A DNA stretch of 64,000 bases from Propioniciclava soli (GCF_014858005.1 NZ_JACYOT010000004.1:310001-374000), one strand, 5' to 3'. Positions 12,323-21,458 are shown, counted from the first letter of the stretch. Notes: a model not told the origin generated them from the letters alone. Numbers and translations are program-made.

Positions 12323-12429
12323 GGCCCCCACGCTGCCCCCGGGTGGTCCGACCCCGTCCCGTGGGCGTCCCCGAGCGGTCGGCCCGACGGTCGATGGCAC
12401 TGCGATGATGGGGCACCGTGATCGTGTGG

Positions 12430-12435
12430 CACAGT
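12430..12435 (+). promoter_or_regulatory. Possible -10 box of the cyclophilin gene
   Basis: CACAGT six bases before GTG 12442. A second candidate, GATGAT at 12404-12409, lies eight bases before the in-frame GTG 12418 and would add eight residues to the protein. The sequence alone does not decide. Confidence 0.3.
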
Positions 12436-12441
12436 GGAGCG

Positions 12442-13203
12442 GTGATCTCTCGCTCCCGCCTCCCCCTCACACTGCTCGCGGCCGCGGCGCTGGCCACCGG
12501 CTGCGCCACCACCCCGGCGGCCGCGCCGACGGACGCGGCCCCCACGGGCGCGACCACGTCGGCAGCCACCACGACGCCGACGACGGCCACCACGTCGGGT
12601 GACACCGCTGCGCCCGCCGGCACGGTGACGTGCACCTACCTGCCCTCCGGTTCGCCGGCCCGCGCCGTCGATCTCCCGGACGGCCAGGCCGTACCCGCCT
12701 CCGGCACCTCCACGGTGACGCTGTCGCTGGGTGGGCAGCCCCTCACTCTCACCCTTGACCGCGCGGCGGCGCCCTGCGCCGTGGCGTCCTTCGAGAGCCT
12801 GGCCGCCCAGGGTTACTACGAGGGCACCTCGTGCCACCGACTCGTCACGCAGGGGATCTTCGTGCTGCAGTGCGGCGACCCGTCCGGCACCGGGCGTGGC
12901 GGGCCGGGCTACACCTTCGCCGACGAGCTCGACGCCATTCCGCGGGACGCCGCCGGCTACGGGGAGTACACGGCCGGCACGCTCGCCATGGCGAACGCGG
13001 GGGCGAACACCAACGGCTCGCAGTTCTTCATCGTCTACGAGGACTCCACCTTGCCGCCCGCCTACACGATCTTCGGGCACCTGGATCAGGCATCGGTCGA
13101 CGTGGTGGCCAACATCGCCGAACAGGGGCACGATGCGGCCCGCGGCGCGGGCGACGGCGTGCCGAACGCTCCCACCGAGATCACCTCGGTCGTCAGCGGC
13201 TGA
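12442..13203 (+). CDS. Exported cyclophilin-type peptidyl-prolyl isomerase lipoprotein
   Basis: 253 residues. A signal peptide ends in the lipobox LATGC at about residue 18 (counted from GTG 12442), then comes a Thr/Ala/Pro-rich linker of about 45 residues and a cyclophilin domain (about 85-253). The domain shows GYYEGTSCHRLV, LQCGDPSGTGRGGPGYTF, MANAGANTNGSQFFI and YTIFGHL, the usual strand and active-site segments; the catalytic Arg of the family is seen in CHRL. Predicted to assist folding of secreted proteins at the outer face of the membrane. GTG 12418 is an alternative start. Confidence 0.9.
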   Translation: MISRSRLPLTLLAAAALATGCATTPAAAPTDAAPTGATTSAATTTPTTATTSGDTAAPAGTVTCTYLPSGSPARAVDLPDGQAVPASGTSTVTLSLGGQPLTLTLDRAAAPCAVASFESLAAQGYYEGTSCHRLVTQGIFVLQCGDPSGTGRGGPGYTFADELDAIPRDAAGYGEYTAGTLAMANAGANTNGSQFFIVYEDSTLPPAYTIFGHLDQASVDVVANIAEQGHDAARGAGDGVPNAPTEITSVVSG

Positions 13204-14002
13204 CCTCGGGGTCGTCGGCGTCCAGCCCGGCCAGGAACATCGCCAGAGTCTGGGTCACCGCGTCGGGCTGGTCGGCATGCACCCAGTGCGCCGCGTTCTT
13301 GATCGTGACGAGTCGCGCGCGGGGGAACAGCGCTCGCATGGGATCCAGGTGCTCATCGCGCACATAGTCGGAGTCGCCGCCCCGCAGCCACAGCGTCGGC
13401 CCGTCCCACGGTTCGCCGAGGTCGGACGGCCACGCGCTGATCTCGGCGATCTGATCGCGGATCAGGTCGAGGTTCGGCAGCCAGCGCCAGCGTCCACCGT
13501 CGCGATGGAGGTTCTGCAGCAGGAACGCCCGCGTGGCCGGCGCCGTCACCGCCGACGCGAGCTGCGCGTCGGCGTCCGTGCGCCGTTCCAGTGCGTCCAG
13601 GTCGACGCCGCGCAGGGCGTCCACATACCTACGGAAGCCGTACCCGCTCTCCGAATGGTCGGGGGCGATGTCGACCACCACCAGCCCGCGCAGCAGCTCC
13701 GGATGGCGCAGGGCCAGCGCCATCGCCACCTTGCCGCCCATGGAGTGCCCCACCAGCACCAGTGAGCCGTCGACCAGGCCCCGGGCGCGCAGATCGGCGG
13801 CCACCGCGTCCGCCTGGGCCGGATACGCGAGGTCTTCGGTCCACGGGCTGCGGCCGTGGTTGGGCAGGTCGTAGAGGAGGGCGGGCCACCGGTCGGAGAG
13901 CCCCTTGGCGACGGTCGCCCAGTTCTTGCCGCGGCCAAGCAGGCCGTGGAGGAAGGCGACGCGCGGCGTCCCGGACCCGACGTGGGTGACGTGGAGTTCC
14001 AT
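13193..14002 (-). CDS. Alpha/beta hydrolase, YbfF-like esterase
   Basis: 269 residues. The oxyanion segment [12 protein letters not shown], the nucleophile elbow [10 protein letters not shown] (Ser), an acid in the region [11 protein letters not shown] and a catalytic His in NAAHWVHAD give a full triad. The opening pattern [10 protein letters not shown] is that of the YbfF esterase group, which cleaves short acyl esters including acyl-CoAs; the substrate here is unknown. ATG 14002 shares one base with the stop of the upstream gene. The 3' end overlaps that of the convergent cyclophilin gene by 11 bases. Confidence 0.88.
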   Translation of the reverse strand: MELHVTHVGSGTPRVAFLHGLLGRGKNWATVAKGLSDRWPALLYDLPNHGRSPWTEDLAYPAQADAVAADLRARGLVDGSLVLVGHSMGGKVAMALALRHPELLRGLVVVDIAPDHSESGYGFRRYVDALRGVDLDALERRTDADAQLASAVTAPATRAFLLQNLHRDGGRWRWLPNLDLIRDQIAEISAWPSDLGEPWDGPTLWLRGGDSDYVRDEHLDPMRALFPRARLVTIKNAAHWVHADQPDAVTQTLAMFLAGLDADDPEVSR

Positions 14003-14277
14003 CAGTGCCGCCGGGCCCAACAGGCGCCGTGCCAGTGCCGGCGGGAGTCGACCGCGCTCGTTTGGCCCAGCGGCGGCTCGACCGGCCACACCACCACGTG
14101 GGCCTGGCCCGGGGCGATGGCGTGGCTGCAGCCGGGGCACACGTACGGCTTCACCGACCGGTCTGCGGGGAGGGACTGCACCTGCCAGCGGCCGTCCCGC
14201 CGCGACTCCGTGCGGGCGAAACCCGCTGCCGACAGCGGCCGCGCGGGGCGCAGGTGCTTGCTCGGTCGGCGGGCCAT
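14002..14277 (-). CDS. Small zinc-finger-like protein, conserved beside nucS
   Basis: 91 residues, basic. A CPGCS pair followed by HVVVW and HWHGACW gives a possible four-ligand Cys/His zinc site; no known enzyme motif is visible. Genes of this type are found next to nucS in other actinobacteria, often named ATP/GTP-binding protein without support. ATG 14277 is chosen over an ATG at 14289 because a TATGCT box lies seven bases before it. It reads divergently from nucS and is coupled (TGATG) to the esterase gene. Confidence 0.75.
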   Translation of the reverse strand: MARRPSKHLRPARPLSAAGFARTESRRDGRWQVQSLPADRSVKPYVCPGCSHAIAPGQAHVVVWPVEPPLGQTSAVDSRRHWHGACWARRH

Positions 14278-14284
14278 GGCTGCC

Positions 14285-14290
14285 AGCATA
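14285..14290 (-). promoter_or_regulatory. -10 box, small zinc-finger-like gene
   Basis: TATGCT on the minus strand, seven bases before ATG 14277, only six bases from the opposing nucS -10 box. Leaderless transcript expected. Confidence 0.5.
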
Positions 14291-14296
14291 GGCCGG

Positions 14297-14302
14297 TACG
14301 CT
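14297..14302 (+). promoter_or_regulatory. -10 box of nucS
   Basis: TACGCT six bases before GTG 14309, on the opposite strand to and almost touching the -10 box of the divergent gene. Confidence 0.5.
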
Positions 14303-14308
14303 GTCGTG

Positions 14309-15004
14309 GTGCGTCTGCTGATCGCCCGGTGCCGCGTCGACTACGCCGGCCGGCTCTCCGCCCACCTGCCCGTGGCGAACCGACTCATCCTGCTCAAGGC
14401 GGACGGGTCGGTGTCCATCCATGCCGATGACCGCGCCTACAAGCCGCTGAACTGGATGAGCCCGCCCTGCCGCCTCACGACGCGCGATCCCGACCCCGCC
14501 ATGGACGCTGAGGCCGGCCTGAACGCCGTCTGGGAGGTGGCGAACACCACGGGCGACAAGCTCGTCATCGCGATCGAGGAGATCCTGCACGACAGCACCC
14601 ACGAGCTGGGCCTCGACCCCGGGCTGGTCAAGGACGGCGTGGAGGCCCACCTGCAGGCGCTCCTGGCCGAGAATCCCGAGACGTTCGGGGCGGGGTGGAC
14701 GTTGGTGCGCCGCGAGTACCCGACGGCCGTGGGCCCGGTCGACCTGCTGTTCCGGGACGACACCGGTGCCCACGTGGCCGTGGAGGTGAAGCGGCGCGGT
14801 GAGATCGACGGCGTCGAGCAGCTCGCCCGCTATCTGGAGCTCATGAACGCCGACCCGCACCTGCGGCCCGTCCAAGGTGTGTTCGCCGCCCAGCAGATCA
14901 AGCCGCAGGCTCGCGTCATGGCCGCGGCCCGCAACATCACGTGCGTGACGGTCGACTACGACGCGCTGCGCGGCATCGACCACGCGGAGGACCGGCTGTT
15001 CTAG
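14309..15004 (+). CDS. nucS: Mismatch-specific endonuclease NucS/EndoMS
   Basis: 231 residues. Cuts both strands at certain mismatches and is the basis of MutSL-independent mismatch repair in actinobacteria, acting with the sliding clamp. The N-terminal DNA-binding domain begins [15 protein letters not shown]. The C-terminal RecB-like nuclease domain shows [10 protein letters not shown] (Asp), [13 protein letters not shown] (Glu-x-Lys) and a conserved QLARYLELM. The C-terminus ends DHAEDRLF, similar to the clamp-binding tail of characterised NucS. GTG 14309 gives the usual N-terminus, and GTG 14306 directly before it is the alternative. Confidence 0.95.
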   Translation: MRLLIARCRVDYAGRLSAHLPVANRLILLKADGSVSIHADDRAYKPLNWMSPPCRLTTRDPDPAMDAEAGLNAVWEVANTTGDKLVIAIEEILHDSTHELGLDPGLVKDGVEAHLQALLAENPETFGAGWTLVRREYPTAVGPVDLLFRDDTGAHVAVEVKRRGEIDGVEQLARYLELMNADPHLRPVQGVFAAQQIKPQARVMAAARNITCVTVDYDALRGIDHAEDRLF

Positions 15005-16338
15005 CGGCGGTCCAGCTCGGGGATCAGCACCTCGCGGTACAGCAGCAACAACGACGCCGCGGTGGGAATCGCGATCAGCGCGCCTGCGATGCCGAACAGG
15101 ACGCCCCCGCTCAGCGCGGCCAGCACCACCAACGCGCCGGGCACCTGCACCGAGTGCTGGAAGATGCGGGGCTGCAGCAGGTAGGCGTCCACCTGTAGGT
15201 AGATGAGGAAGAAGACCAGGGTGGCCAGACCGATCGCCGGTGAGACGGAATAGGCGACGATCGACACGATCACCATGGACGTCGACGGGCCCACGATCGG
15301 GATGAACGCGCAGACCATCACGACCACGGCCAGCGCCAGCGAGAGCGAGCCCAGGCCCACGATGTTCAGGAAGAGGAAGGCCGCCAGCGTGGCGCACCCG
15401 ACGACGATGAACAGCCCGCGGATGTACCCACCGATGCGCACGAAGACCTGGTTGGCGAGGTAGCGCACCCGGGGACGCTTCGACGCGGGCGCCAGCTCGT
15501 AGATGGCCGCCTTGATCGCAGGCAGCGAGGCGAGGAAGTAGAGGGTGAGCACCAGGGTGATGACGAGACTCACGACGACGTTCGCGATGGCCAGCCCGGC
15601 CCCGAGGAGGCCGCCGAAGACGCCCTCGATCCACGCCCCGGAGAGCACGGTCTCGCTGATGCGATCGACGATGCCGAAGCGTGCGTCGATGTCGGCGAAC
15701 GCCCCGTTGGCGCGCAGGTCCTCCAGATAACTGGGCATGTTCTGCGCCAGCGCATTGACCTGTTGGGTCACCACGGGCAGCACGGCCCAGGCGCCGAGAA
15801 CGATGAAGGCCACGAGCAGCAGGGCAACCAGGGTGACCGCCATCGGGCGCGGGACGCCGTGGCGGTGCAGCCACTCCACGCCGGGGTTGAGGCCGAGCGC
15901 CAGGTAGAGCGCGAGAATCACGAGGAGCAACACCCACTGCAGCGCGCCGAGCGTGGCCACCAGGGCGAACGCGAGCAGACCACCCAGGGTGGCGAAGAAG
16001 CCGATCGCGAACGGCGACTTGTCCAGCAGGTTCGATCGGGGGGACGCCGGCTCGTCGGCCAACGGATCGTACCGGTCAACCTCGGGCGGGGTCGCTGCGG
16101 TGAAGCGGCGCAACCACCGACGCCACCGACGCGCTTCGGTGGGCGCCGCGACGCCGGGGGACGCCGCACCCTCCGGGGCGACGGCGTCCGCCCCCGCGAT
16201 CGGGGCCGGCGCCGTCACGCCCGGTGGCACAGCCGGGGCGGGCGCGAGCGGGGACGGGTCGCCGCTCGCGGGGGCGTCCGCGCTGCGCGAGGTTGTCCCA
16301 AGCGGGTCGGGGGGGCGATCCGCTGGGTCGCGCGTCAC
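15001..16338 (-). CDS. AI-2E family transporter (PerM-like permease)
   Basis: 445 residues. The N-terminal 110 residues are Pro/Ala-rich and cytoplasmic; the rest holds about eight hydrophobic segments typical of the AI-2E exporter/PerM family (for example [20 protein letters not shown] and [10 protein letters not shown]). Substrate unknown: the family includes AI-2 exporters and Na+/H+ antiporters. GTG 16338 overlaps the DivIVA-like stop by four bases, so the two are coupled. The stop overlaps the convergent nucS stop by four bases. Confidence 0.85.
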   Translation of the reverse strand: MTRDPADRPPDPLGTTSRSADAPASGDPSPLAPAPAVPPGVTAPAPIAGADAVAPEGAASPGVAAPTEARRWRRWLRRFTAATPPEVDRYDPLADEPASPRSNLLDKSPFAIGFFATLGGLLAFALVATLGALQWVLLLVILALYLALGLNPGVEWLHRHGVPRPMAVTLVALLLVAFIVLGAWAVLPVVTQQVNALAQNMPSYLEDLRANGAFADIDARFGIVDRISETVLSGAWIEGVFGGLLGAGLAIANVVVSLVITLVLTLYFLASLPAIKAAIYELAPASKRPRVRYLANQVFVRIGGYIRGLFIVVGCATLAAFLFLNIVGLGSLSLALAVVVMVCAFIPIVGPSTSMVIVSIVAYSVSPAIGLATLVFFLIYLQVDAYLLQPRIFQHSVQVPGALVVLAALSGGVLFGIAGALIAIPTAASLLLLYREVLIPELDRR

Positions 16339-17477
16339 TGCTCCTCGTGTCCGGAGACGGCCTCGTCAAAGGACGCCGGCCGCTCGTCCGGCGTCTCGTC
16401 GCCGGCCGACGGGTCGGTCAGCCCCGCCAACGCGGCGAGCACCGGGCCGGTGTGCTCGTCCTCCGGGAACTCGCTGGTGGTCTCGGTGGCGAGGCTGGAC
16501 AGCTGGGTCAGCTGGGTCAGCAGCGCCTGCTTGCGCTGCCGAAGCGTGCGCAACTCGCGCTTGAGCTGGTCGTTGCGGGCGACGAGCTCGGAATCCGTGT
16601 CGGCCAGCCGGGCCTCGGCGTCGACCTGGGCCTGGTTCAGGATCGCCCGGGCCTCGTCGAGGGCCGCCAGCTTCGTGTTCTCGGCCTCGGCCAGCGCGGC
16701 CTGCTGGCGGCCGCGGAGTTGGTCGGCAGCGTCGGCCAGCGCAGCCAGCAGTTCCTGGGAGTGGCTGGTCGCCGCATCGGCGGCCTGGGCGAGTGCCTCG
16801 TTCTGGGCCCGGTGCTCCGCGGCCAGCGCGGTGAGGGCCTCCTCGCGCTCCTGGGCCAGGGCGGCCCGCAGGTCGGCGGCCTCGCGCTCGGCGCTCTGGC
16901 GCACGGCATCGGCATCGGCCCGCGCCTCGGCGAGCAGGGACTCGGCGCGCCGCTGCGCGTCCTCGATGACCGTGGCGCGATGGGTGTCGGCAGCCTCCCG
17001 CAGGCCCGCCGCCTCGCTGCGGGCGGCGTCCAGCTCCACCGTCGTCTGACGCTCGAGGTCGCTGCGCAGGCTCCGGAGGGAGTCGATGCCCTCCTGTCGG
17101 GCCGCTTGGGCGTGCTGGGACGCCTCGCGCTGCACCCGCTCGGCCTCGGCGCGCGCATCACCGAGCAGACGCTCGGCCCGCAGCTCGGCGCGCTGGACGA
17201 GATCGCCCGCCTGGGCCTCCGCGGCCTTGAGGAGTTGGGCGGTGTGGGTGCCGAGGCGGCTGAAGTCGGTGTCGTCGACGCGGAGGTTCGCGGCGGTGAG
17301 CTCGCGCTGCACCTCGCGGAGCTGGTGCTTGGCGATCGACAGCTGCCGCTCGATGTCGCGGATGTAGTCGTCCACCGCCTTCTTGTCGTAACCCAGCATC
17401 GCGTTGGGGAAGCCGCGCACGGCGCTGGCGTTCTCGTCGAACAGGTCGAGGCCGCTGCCTTCGGGATCCTGCGTCAT
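16335..17477 (-). CDS. DivIVA-like coiled-coil cell-division/polarity protein
   Basis: 380 residues. The N-terminal segment AMLGYDKKAVDDYIRDIERQ (about residues 27-46) resembles the membrane-binding DivIVA domain, and then come about 290 residues of almost unbroken Ala/Glu/Arg/Gln heptads (predicted coiled coil), ending in an acidic tail. Length and composition resemble the Scy/FilP and DivIVA-type scaffold proteins of actinobacteria. It is not beside ftsZ or sepF, so it is probably not the canonical wag31. ATG 17477 has a GAGAGGA ribosome site. It is coupled to the downstream AI-2E permease. Confidence 0.8.
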   Translation of the reverse strand: MTQDPEGSGLDLFDENASAVRGFPNAMLGYDKKAVDDYIRDIERQLSIAKHQLREVQRELTAANLRVDDTDFSRLGTHTAQLLKAAEAQAGDLVQRAELRAERLLGDARAEAERVQREASQHAQAARQEGIDSLRSLRSDLERQTTVELDAARSEAAGLREAADTHRATVIEDAQRRAESLLAEARADADAVRQSAEREAADLRAALAQEREEALTALAAEHRAQNEALAQAADAATSHSQELLAALADAADQLRGRQQAALAEAENTKLAALDEARAILNQAQVDAEARLADTDSELVARNDQLKRELRTLRQRKQALLTQLTQLSSLATETTSEFPEDEHTGPVLAALAGLTDPSAGDETPDERPASFDEAVSGHEEQ

Positions 17478-17546
17478 CGGTCGTCCTCTCGGGGGAAGCT
17501 CGGGGTGTCTGTTCCGATGCTACCGACCGCGACCGACAAGGCAGCC

Positions 17547-17588
17547 CGACACGCGCGCCGCCGGACGGTGGCCCGGCGGCGCGTGTCG
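17547..17588 (-). terminator. Hairpin terminator behind methylmalonyl-CoA epimerase
   Basis: Arms 17547-17564 and 17573-17588 form a 16-bp GC-rich stem (CGACACGC and GCCGCCGG pairing with CCGGCGGC and GCGTGTCG) with a two-base bulge and an eight-base loop. No U-run follows, which is common in high-GC actinobacteria. Confidence 0.6.
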
Positions 17589-17639
17589 AAGGGGGAGTGC
17601 CCGGGGGCACTTTGTGGGTGGCCGATCAGCGGCTGGCGA

Positions 17640-18092
17640 TCAGTGGGCGGCGGCGGCCGGGGGCTCGACGATCTCGAGCAGGATGCCCCCGGTGCTCTTG
17701 GGGTGAGCGAACTGGATGCGCGAGCCGCCCGTGCCGATCTTGGGCGCGTCGTAGAGCAGCGTGACGCCGCGCTCCCGCAGGGTCGCCGAGACGGCGTCGA
17801 TGTCCTCCACGCGGTAGGCGACCTGCTGGACGCCGCCGCGTCCGCCGTTGCGCTCGAGCCACTTGGCGATGGTCGAGGAGTCGTTGAGCGGGGCCAGGAG
17901 CTGGATCTGCGCATTCTGCGCGCCCTGCTCGCCGGTGCCCAGCATCGCCTCCTCGACGCCCTGCTCCTCGTTGGTCTCGCGGTGGAGCACGCGCCAGCCG
18001 AAGGTGTCGCAGTGGAGCTTGATGGCCTCGTCGAGGTCGGAAACGGCGTAACCGACGTGGTCGATGCAGACGAAGAGATCCGAATTGTCCAT
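17640..18092 (-). CDS. mce: Methylmalonyl-CoA epimerase
   Basis: Interconverts (R)- and (S)-methylmalonyl-CoA between propionyl-CoA and succinyl-CoA in the Wood-Werkman or propionate pathway. 150 residues of the vicinal-oxygen-chelate fold. Metal ligands are visible as CIDHVGYAV (His), the Gln/His position in the second module (GGVQQVAYRVED, where His is usual) and ILLEIVE (Glu). Several segments (CIDHV, ETNEEQGV, IDAVSATLRERGV) closely follow the Propionibacterium enzyme as I remember it. ATG 18092 is supported by CAGGCT seven bases upstream. Confidence 0.93.
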   Translation of the reverse strand: MDNSDLFVCIDHVGYAVSDLDEAIKLHCDTFGWRVLHRETNEEQGVEEAMLGTGEQGAQNAQIQLLAPLNDSSTIAKWLERNGGRGGVQQVAYRVEDIDAVSATLRERGVTLLYDAPKIGTGGSRIQFAHPKSTGGILLEIVEPPAAAAH

Positions 18093-18099
18093 GACTGAC

Positions 18100-18105
18100 A
18101 GCCTG
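18100..18105 (-). promoter_or_regulatory. -10 box of mce
   Basis: CAGGCT on the minus strand, seven bases before ATG 18092. One mismatch to TANNNT. Confidence 0.35.
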
Positions 18106-18279
18106 CCACGGGCCGTTACGGCCGGCGGGCGTTCGGCAGGACTTCGCCACACTCCCGGGCTCTGGGTGGCGGACGCCGCGGGTCACGGCGCGTTGGCTGT
18201 GCACGGGGGGCCGGCAGGGGGCACAATGGCACGGTCCCCTGCACGTGTGTCGTCAGCCAGTCTTCCCCCTGGAGGCCCC

Positions 18280-18435
18280 ATGAGCAAGATCATCAGGACG
18301 ATCGTGAGTGCGCTGATCGTCATGTTCCTGATCTTCTACCTGTACACCCGACCGGAGGCGGCTGCGGAGTTCGTCAAGGCCATCTTCGGGATCTTCGACG
18401 CGATCGGCCGGTTCTTCAACGAGCTCCTTCGCTGA
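18280..18435 (+). CDS. Small membrane protein, 51 residues
   Basis: One transmembrane helix (about residues 4-22, IRTIVSALIVMFLIFYLYT) followed by a short amphipathic segment. A strong ribosome site (CTGGAGG) lies six bases before ATG 18280. It ends one base before the PH-domain gene, so the two are co-transcribed. No family recognised; it may be a partner of the PH-domain protein. Confidence 0.7.
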   Translation: MSKIIRTIVSALIVMFLIFYLYTRPEAAAEFVKAIFGIFDAIGRFFNELLR

Positions 18436-18436
18436 C

Positions 18437-18976
18437 ATGGCGCTGTTCGCGGCCTACACCTCGCCGCGCACGCAGCGCCGCCTCCTCACCGAGGAGGGGG
18501 AGTTCATCGTCGACGAGGTCGTCAAGCACCCGATCACCCGGGTGGTGCCGACGCTCATCGTGTTGTGCGCGATGGGGCTGCTCCTCCTCATGCCCCTGCT
18601 GGGTCATGGCTGGTGGCTCGGCCTGGCGGCGGGCCTCGGCGTCGGCGGCTACGGGTTCTATCGGCTGCACGCCGAGTTTATGGACCGCTTCGTCATCACC
18701 AACATGCGCGTCTTCCGTGTGCACGGCATCTTCGACCAGCACATGGCCACGATGCCCATCGCGCGCATCCTCGACATCTCCGTGCGCCAGACCTTCTGGG
18801 GCCAACTGTTCGGTTACGGCCACTTCGTCTTCGAGTCCGCGGCGCAGGACCAGGGGTTGAAGGAGATCACCTTCGTCCCTCAGATCGAGACCCGTGACCG
18901 CGAGATCCAGCGCATCATCCAGCGCGCCGGTCTGCGCGCGCGCATGAGCCGGGACGACTACTGGGCCGACGTCTGA
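18437..18976 (+). CDS. PH-domain (bPH2-type) membrane protein
   Basis: 179 residues. Two transmembrane helices (about residues 36-52 and 56-75) are followed by a bacterial pleckstrin-homology domain: DRFVITNMRVFRVHG, MATMPIARILDISVRQTFWG, and YGHFVFESAAQDQG. The pattern of a kink loop (P-I-A-R-I) and GYGHFVFESA is that of the YdbT/YdbS-like group. Function unknown; such proteins are envelope-associated. It sits directly behind the 51-residue membrane protein. Confidence 0.82.
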   Translation: MALFAAYTSPRTQRRLLTEEGEFIVDEVVKHPITRVVPTLIVLCAMGLLLLMPLLGHGWWLGLAAGLGVGGYGFYRLHAEFMDRFVITNMRVFRVHGIFDQHMATMPIARILDISVRQTFWGQLFGYGHFVFESAAQDQGLKEITFVPQIETRDREIQRIIQRAGLRARMSRDDYWADV

Positions 18977-19589
18977 CGTGTCCGGGGTGGGCGGAGCAGG
19001 CCGCGTTGCACCCGGTCATCACCGCGTGAGCCCCGAGCGGGACGCGCCTGAGCTCGGGTCCCGCGGGCCCTTGAGCACGCGACGATGCCCAGCGGACGCT
19101 GCGCGCTGGCGTCCCTGGTCGGCTTACGGATCCGCCCGACGTTGCAGGCGCCCCCTGGCTCACAGCACCTGACGTTCGCGCCTGATCCCTGCCTTTGCTC
19201 GCCCCGCGGCCCAGCCGTTCGCGCAGGTTCCTTCCTGTCCACCCTCGTGTCCTTGGCCTGCTGGCCCCGCGGCCCTGCTGGGAGCACCGGCTCCCTGTCG
19301 TTTCCGCCGCCTCCCTACTGTTCCTGTCGCCCCCCTGCTCGAAGCCCACCTCCCCAGCGTTGCAACGGCAGGGTGGTCAACCGCAGGCAGGGAGGCGGAA
19401 AGAGCGCCAGGGGGGCGCCGAGAACGGCAGGGTGGCGGGTACCCTGCGGCACGGCAAGGTTGAGGTGAGGTGAGATCGCATTGAGGGTCACGCGGCTCGG
19501 AAATGGATCGGGACCGAAAACCCTGCACAAGACCGCACCTCCATCACCGCTGAGATTCGGGCCGAGAACGTCGCCCCGCGCGCCTCCTC
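18977..19589. other. Gene-free convergent region, unexplained
   Basis: About 600 nt between the 3' ends of the PH-domain gene and pgm with no frame that looks coding. It contains alternative stems at 19032-19064 (CCCGAGC with GCTCGGG, GCGGGAC with GTCCCGC), two degenerate copies of a CCCCGCGGCCC-containing segment near 19200 and 19265, the direct repeat AACGGCAGGGTGG (near 19363 and 19424), and an imperfect inverted pair near 19307 and 19387 (TTTCCGCCGCCTCCCT with AGGGAGGCGGAAA). It looks like decayed repetitive DNA. Confidence 0.45.
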
Positions 19590-19744
19590 GACGCAGATCG
19601 CGCCTGCGGCGTCGAACGGACGGGTTGTGCATGGGTTGTCGACGGAGATCGGGTCTGCGGTGTCGAGAACCCCGACGTGGGCATGGGTTGTCGACGGGGA
19701 TCGGCTCTGCGGCGTCGAGAACGCGGGCTTGTGCATGGGTTGGC
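19590..19744. repeat. Three tandem copies of a 51-52 bp element
   Basis: Units 19590-19640, 19641-19692 and 19693-19744. Each begins GACGNNGATCGNNNCTGCGG, continues with a TGTCGA- or CGTCGA-type core and ends GCATGGGTTGTC (the last copy ends GGTTGGC). They diverge mainly in the middle. There is no open frame through the array and no unique spacer, so it is not a CRISPR. Confidence 0.8.
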
Positions 19745-19765
19745 GACACGGGCCGTGACGCAGCA

Positions 19766-19792
19766 AGGGCCCGGGCGGATCACCCGGGCCCT
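19766..19792 (-). terminator. Terminator hairpin of pgm
   Basis: A perfect 10-bp stem, AGGGCCCGGG with CCCGGGCCCT, and a seven-base loop, 24 nt behind the pgm stop. No U-run. It could act in both directions against read-through from the plus strand. Confidence 0.65.
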
Positions 19793-19816
19793 GGCCGCTG
19801 ACCTGCGGCGATGCCG

Positions 19817-21445
19817 TCAGTTCAGCACGGCGTCCACGACTTCCTTGGCCTCCTTCTGCACCTGCGCGAGGTGGTCGGCGCCCTTGAAGGACTCGGCGTA
19901 GATCTTGTAGACGTCCTCCGTGCCGGACGGCCGCGCGGCGAACCAGGCGCTCTCGGTCACGACCTTCAGCCCCCCGATGGCCGCACCGTTGCCGGGCGCC
20001 TCGGTGAGCTTGGCCGTGATCTTCTCACCGGCCAGCTCGGTCGCGGTCACATCCGCCGGCGAGAGCTGCCCGAGCTTGGCCTTCTGCTCCCGGTTGGCCG
20101 GGGCGTCCAGGCGTGCGTAGGCGGTGGAGCCGAACTCCGCCTCGAGCTCGCGGTAGTGCTCGCTGGGCGTCTTGCCAGTGACGGCCAGGATCTCCGAGGC
20201 GAGCAGGTCGAGCAGCAGGCCGTCCTTGTCGGTCGTCCACGTTTCGCCCTTCAGCGTCAGGAAGGACGCCCCCGCGGACTCCTCGCCGCCGAAGCCGATC
20301 GTGCCGTCCGAGAGGCCCGGCACGAACCACTTGAACCCCACGGGCACCTCCACCAGGCGCTTGCCGAGCTTGCGGGCGACGTTGTCGATCATCGAGCTCG
20401 ACACGAGCGTCTTGCCGATCCCGGTGTCCGGCCCCCACCCGTCGCGGTGGCTGAACAGGTACTGGATCGCCACGGCCAGGTAGTGGTTGGGATTCATCAG
20501 GCCGGCGTCCGGGGTTACGATGCCGTGCCGGTCGGCGTCCGCGTCGTTGCCGGTGGAGAGGTCGTAGGCGTCCCGGTTGCCTATGAGGGAGGCCATGGCG
20601 TAGGGGCTGGAGCAGTCCATGCGGATCTTGCCGTCCCAGTCCAGCGTCATGAACGGCCAGGCCGGGTCGACCGTGGGGTTCACCACGGACAGCCCGAGGC
20701 CGAGCTTGTCCGCGATGTACTCCCAGTACTGCACGGACGCCCCACCCATCGGGTCGGCGCCGATGGAGAGCCCCGCGTTGCGGATGGCGTCCAGGTCGAT
20801 GATGGTGGCGAAATCGTCACAGTAGGGCGTTCGGTAGTCGTGCCGCGTGATCTCTGAAGCGATCCGCTCGTACGGGGTCCGCTTGGCCGACGTCGCGCCC
20901 GCCAACAGCTCGTTCGCCCGGGCGGCGATGACCTTGGTCGCGTCGGAGTCGGCCGGGCCGCCGTGCGGCGGGTTGTACTTGAAGCCGCCGTCGGCGGGCG
21001 GGTTGTGGGAGGGGGTGACGACGATGCCGTCGGCGCGGGGGCCGTCGTGGTCGCGGTTGTGGACGATGATCGCCCGCGACACCGCCGGGGTGGGGGTGTA
21101 CTCGTCCTCGCGCTCGGCGCGCACGTCGACCCCGGCCGCGTGCAGCACCTCCAGCGCCGTCTTCCACGCCGGCAGGCTCAGCCCGTGGGTGTCCTTCCCG
21201 ATGAACAGCGGGCCGGTCACCCCCTGGGATGCGCGGTACTCCACGATCGCCTGCGTCGTCGCCGCGATGTGGGCCTCGTTGAAGGCCGACTTCAGGCTCG
21301 ACCCCCGGTGCCCGGACGTGCCGAACACCACCTGCTGGTCGGGGTTGGCCGGGTCGGGGACCAGGTCGTAGTAGGCCGCAATCAGCGCGTCGATGTCGGT
21401 GAGGTCGCCGGGTTCGGCGACGTGTCCTGCTCGTTCGTGCACCAT
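19817..21445 (-). CDS. pgm: Phosphoglucomutase (alpha-D-glucose phosphate-specific)
   Basis: 542 residues. Interconverts glucose 1-phosphate and glucose 6-phosphate, linking glycolysis to glycogen and nucleotide-sugar synthesis, both of which occur in this window (glg genes, rfbF-like gene). The phosphoserine loop reads [13 protein letters not shown], the metal loop [12 protein letters not shown], and the sugar-specificity loop [15 protein letters not shown] 21445 gives the family N-terminus [11 protein letters not shown] and is supported by CATGAT seven bases upstream; longer starts up to 21529 would add unrelated residues. Confidence 0.95.
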   Translation of the reverse strand: MVHERAGHVAEPGDLTDIDALIAAYYDLVPDPANPDQQVVFGTSGHRGSSLKSAFNEAHIAATTQAIVEYRASQGVTGPLFIGKDTHGLSLPAWKTALEVLHAAGVDVRAEREDEYTPTPAVSRAIIVHNRDHDGPRADGIVVTPSHNPPADGGFKYNPPHGGPADSDATKVIAARANELLAGATSAKRTPYERIASEITRHDYRTPYCDDFATIIDLDAIRNAGLSIGADPMGGASVQYWEYIADKLGLGLSVVNPTVDPAWPFMTLDWDGKIRMDCSSPYAMASLIGNRDAYDLSTGNDADADRHGIVTPDAGLMNPNHYLAVAIQYLFSHRDGWGPDTGIGKTLVSSSMIDNVARKLGKRLVEVPVGFKWFVPGLSDGTIGFGGEESAGASFLTLKGETWTTDKDGLLLDLLASEILAVTGKTPSEHYRELEAEFGSTAYARLDAPANREQKAKLGQLSPADVTATELAGEKITAKLTEAPGNGAAIGGLKVVTESAWFAARPSGTEDVYKIYAESFKGADHLAQVQKEAKEVVDAVLN

Positions 21446-21452
21446 GGGCCCC

Positions 21453-21458
21453 ATCATG
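21453..21458 (-). promoter_or_regulatory. -10 box of pgm
   Basis: CATGAT on the minus strand, seven bases before ATG 21445; leaderless pattern. It faces the -10 box of the divergent ybbN-like gene about 66 bp away. Confidence 0.35.

Noticed and set aside
14002-14277. ATP/GTP-binding protein annotation common for this family
   Set aside because: No P-loop or other nucleotide motif is visible; only a Cys/His zinc-like pattern.
16335-17477. The canonical wag31/divIVA of the division cluster
   Set aside because: No ftsZ, sepF or YggT neighbours; a separate coiled-coil paralogue is more likely.
19590-19744. CRISPR-like array
   Set aside because: Units are contiguous, without unique spacers, only three copies, and no cas gene is present.
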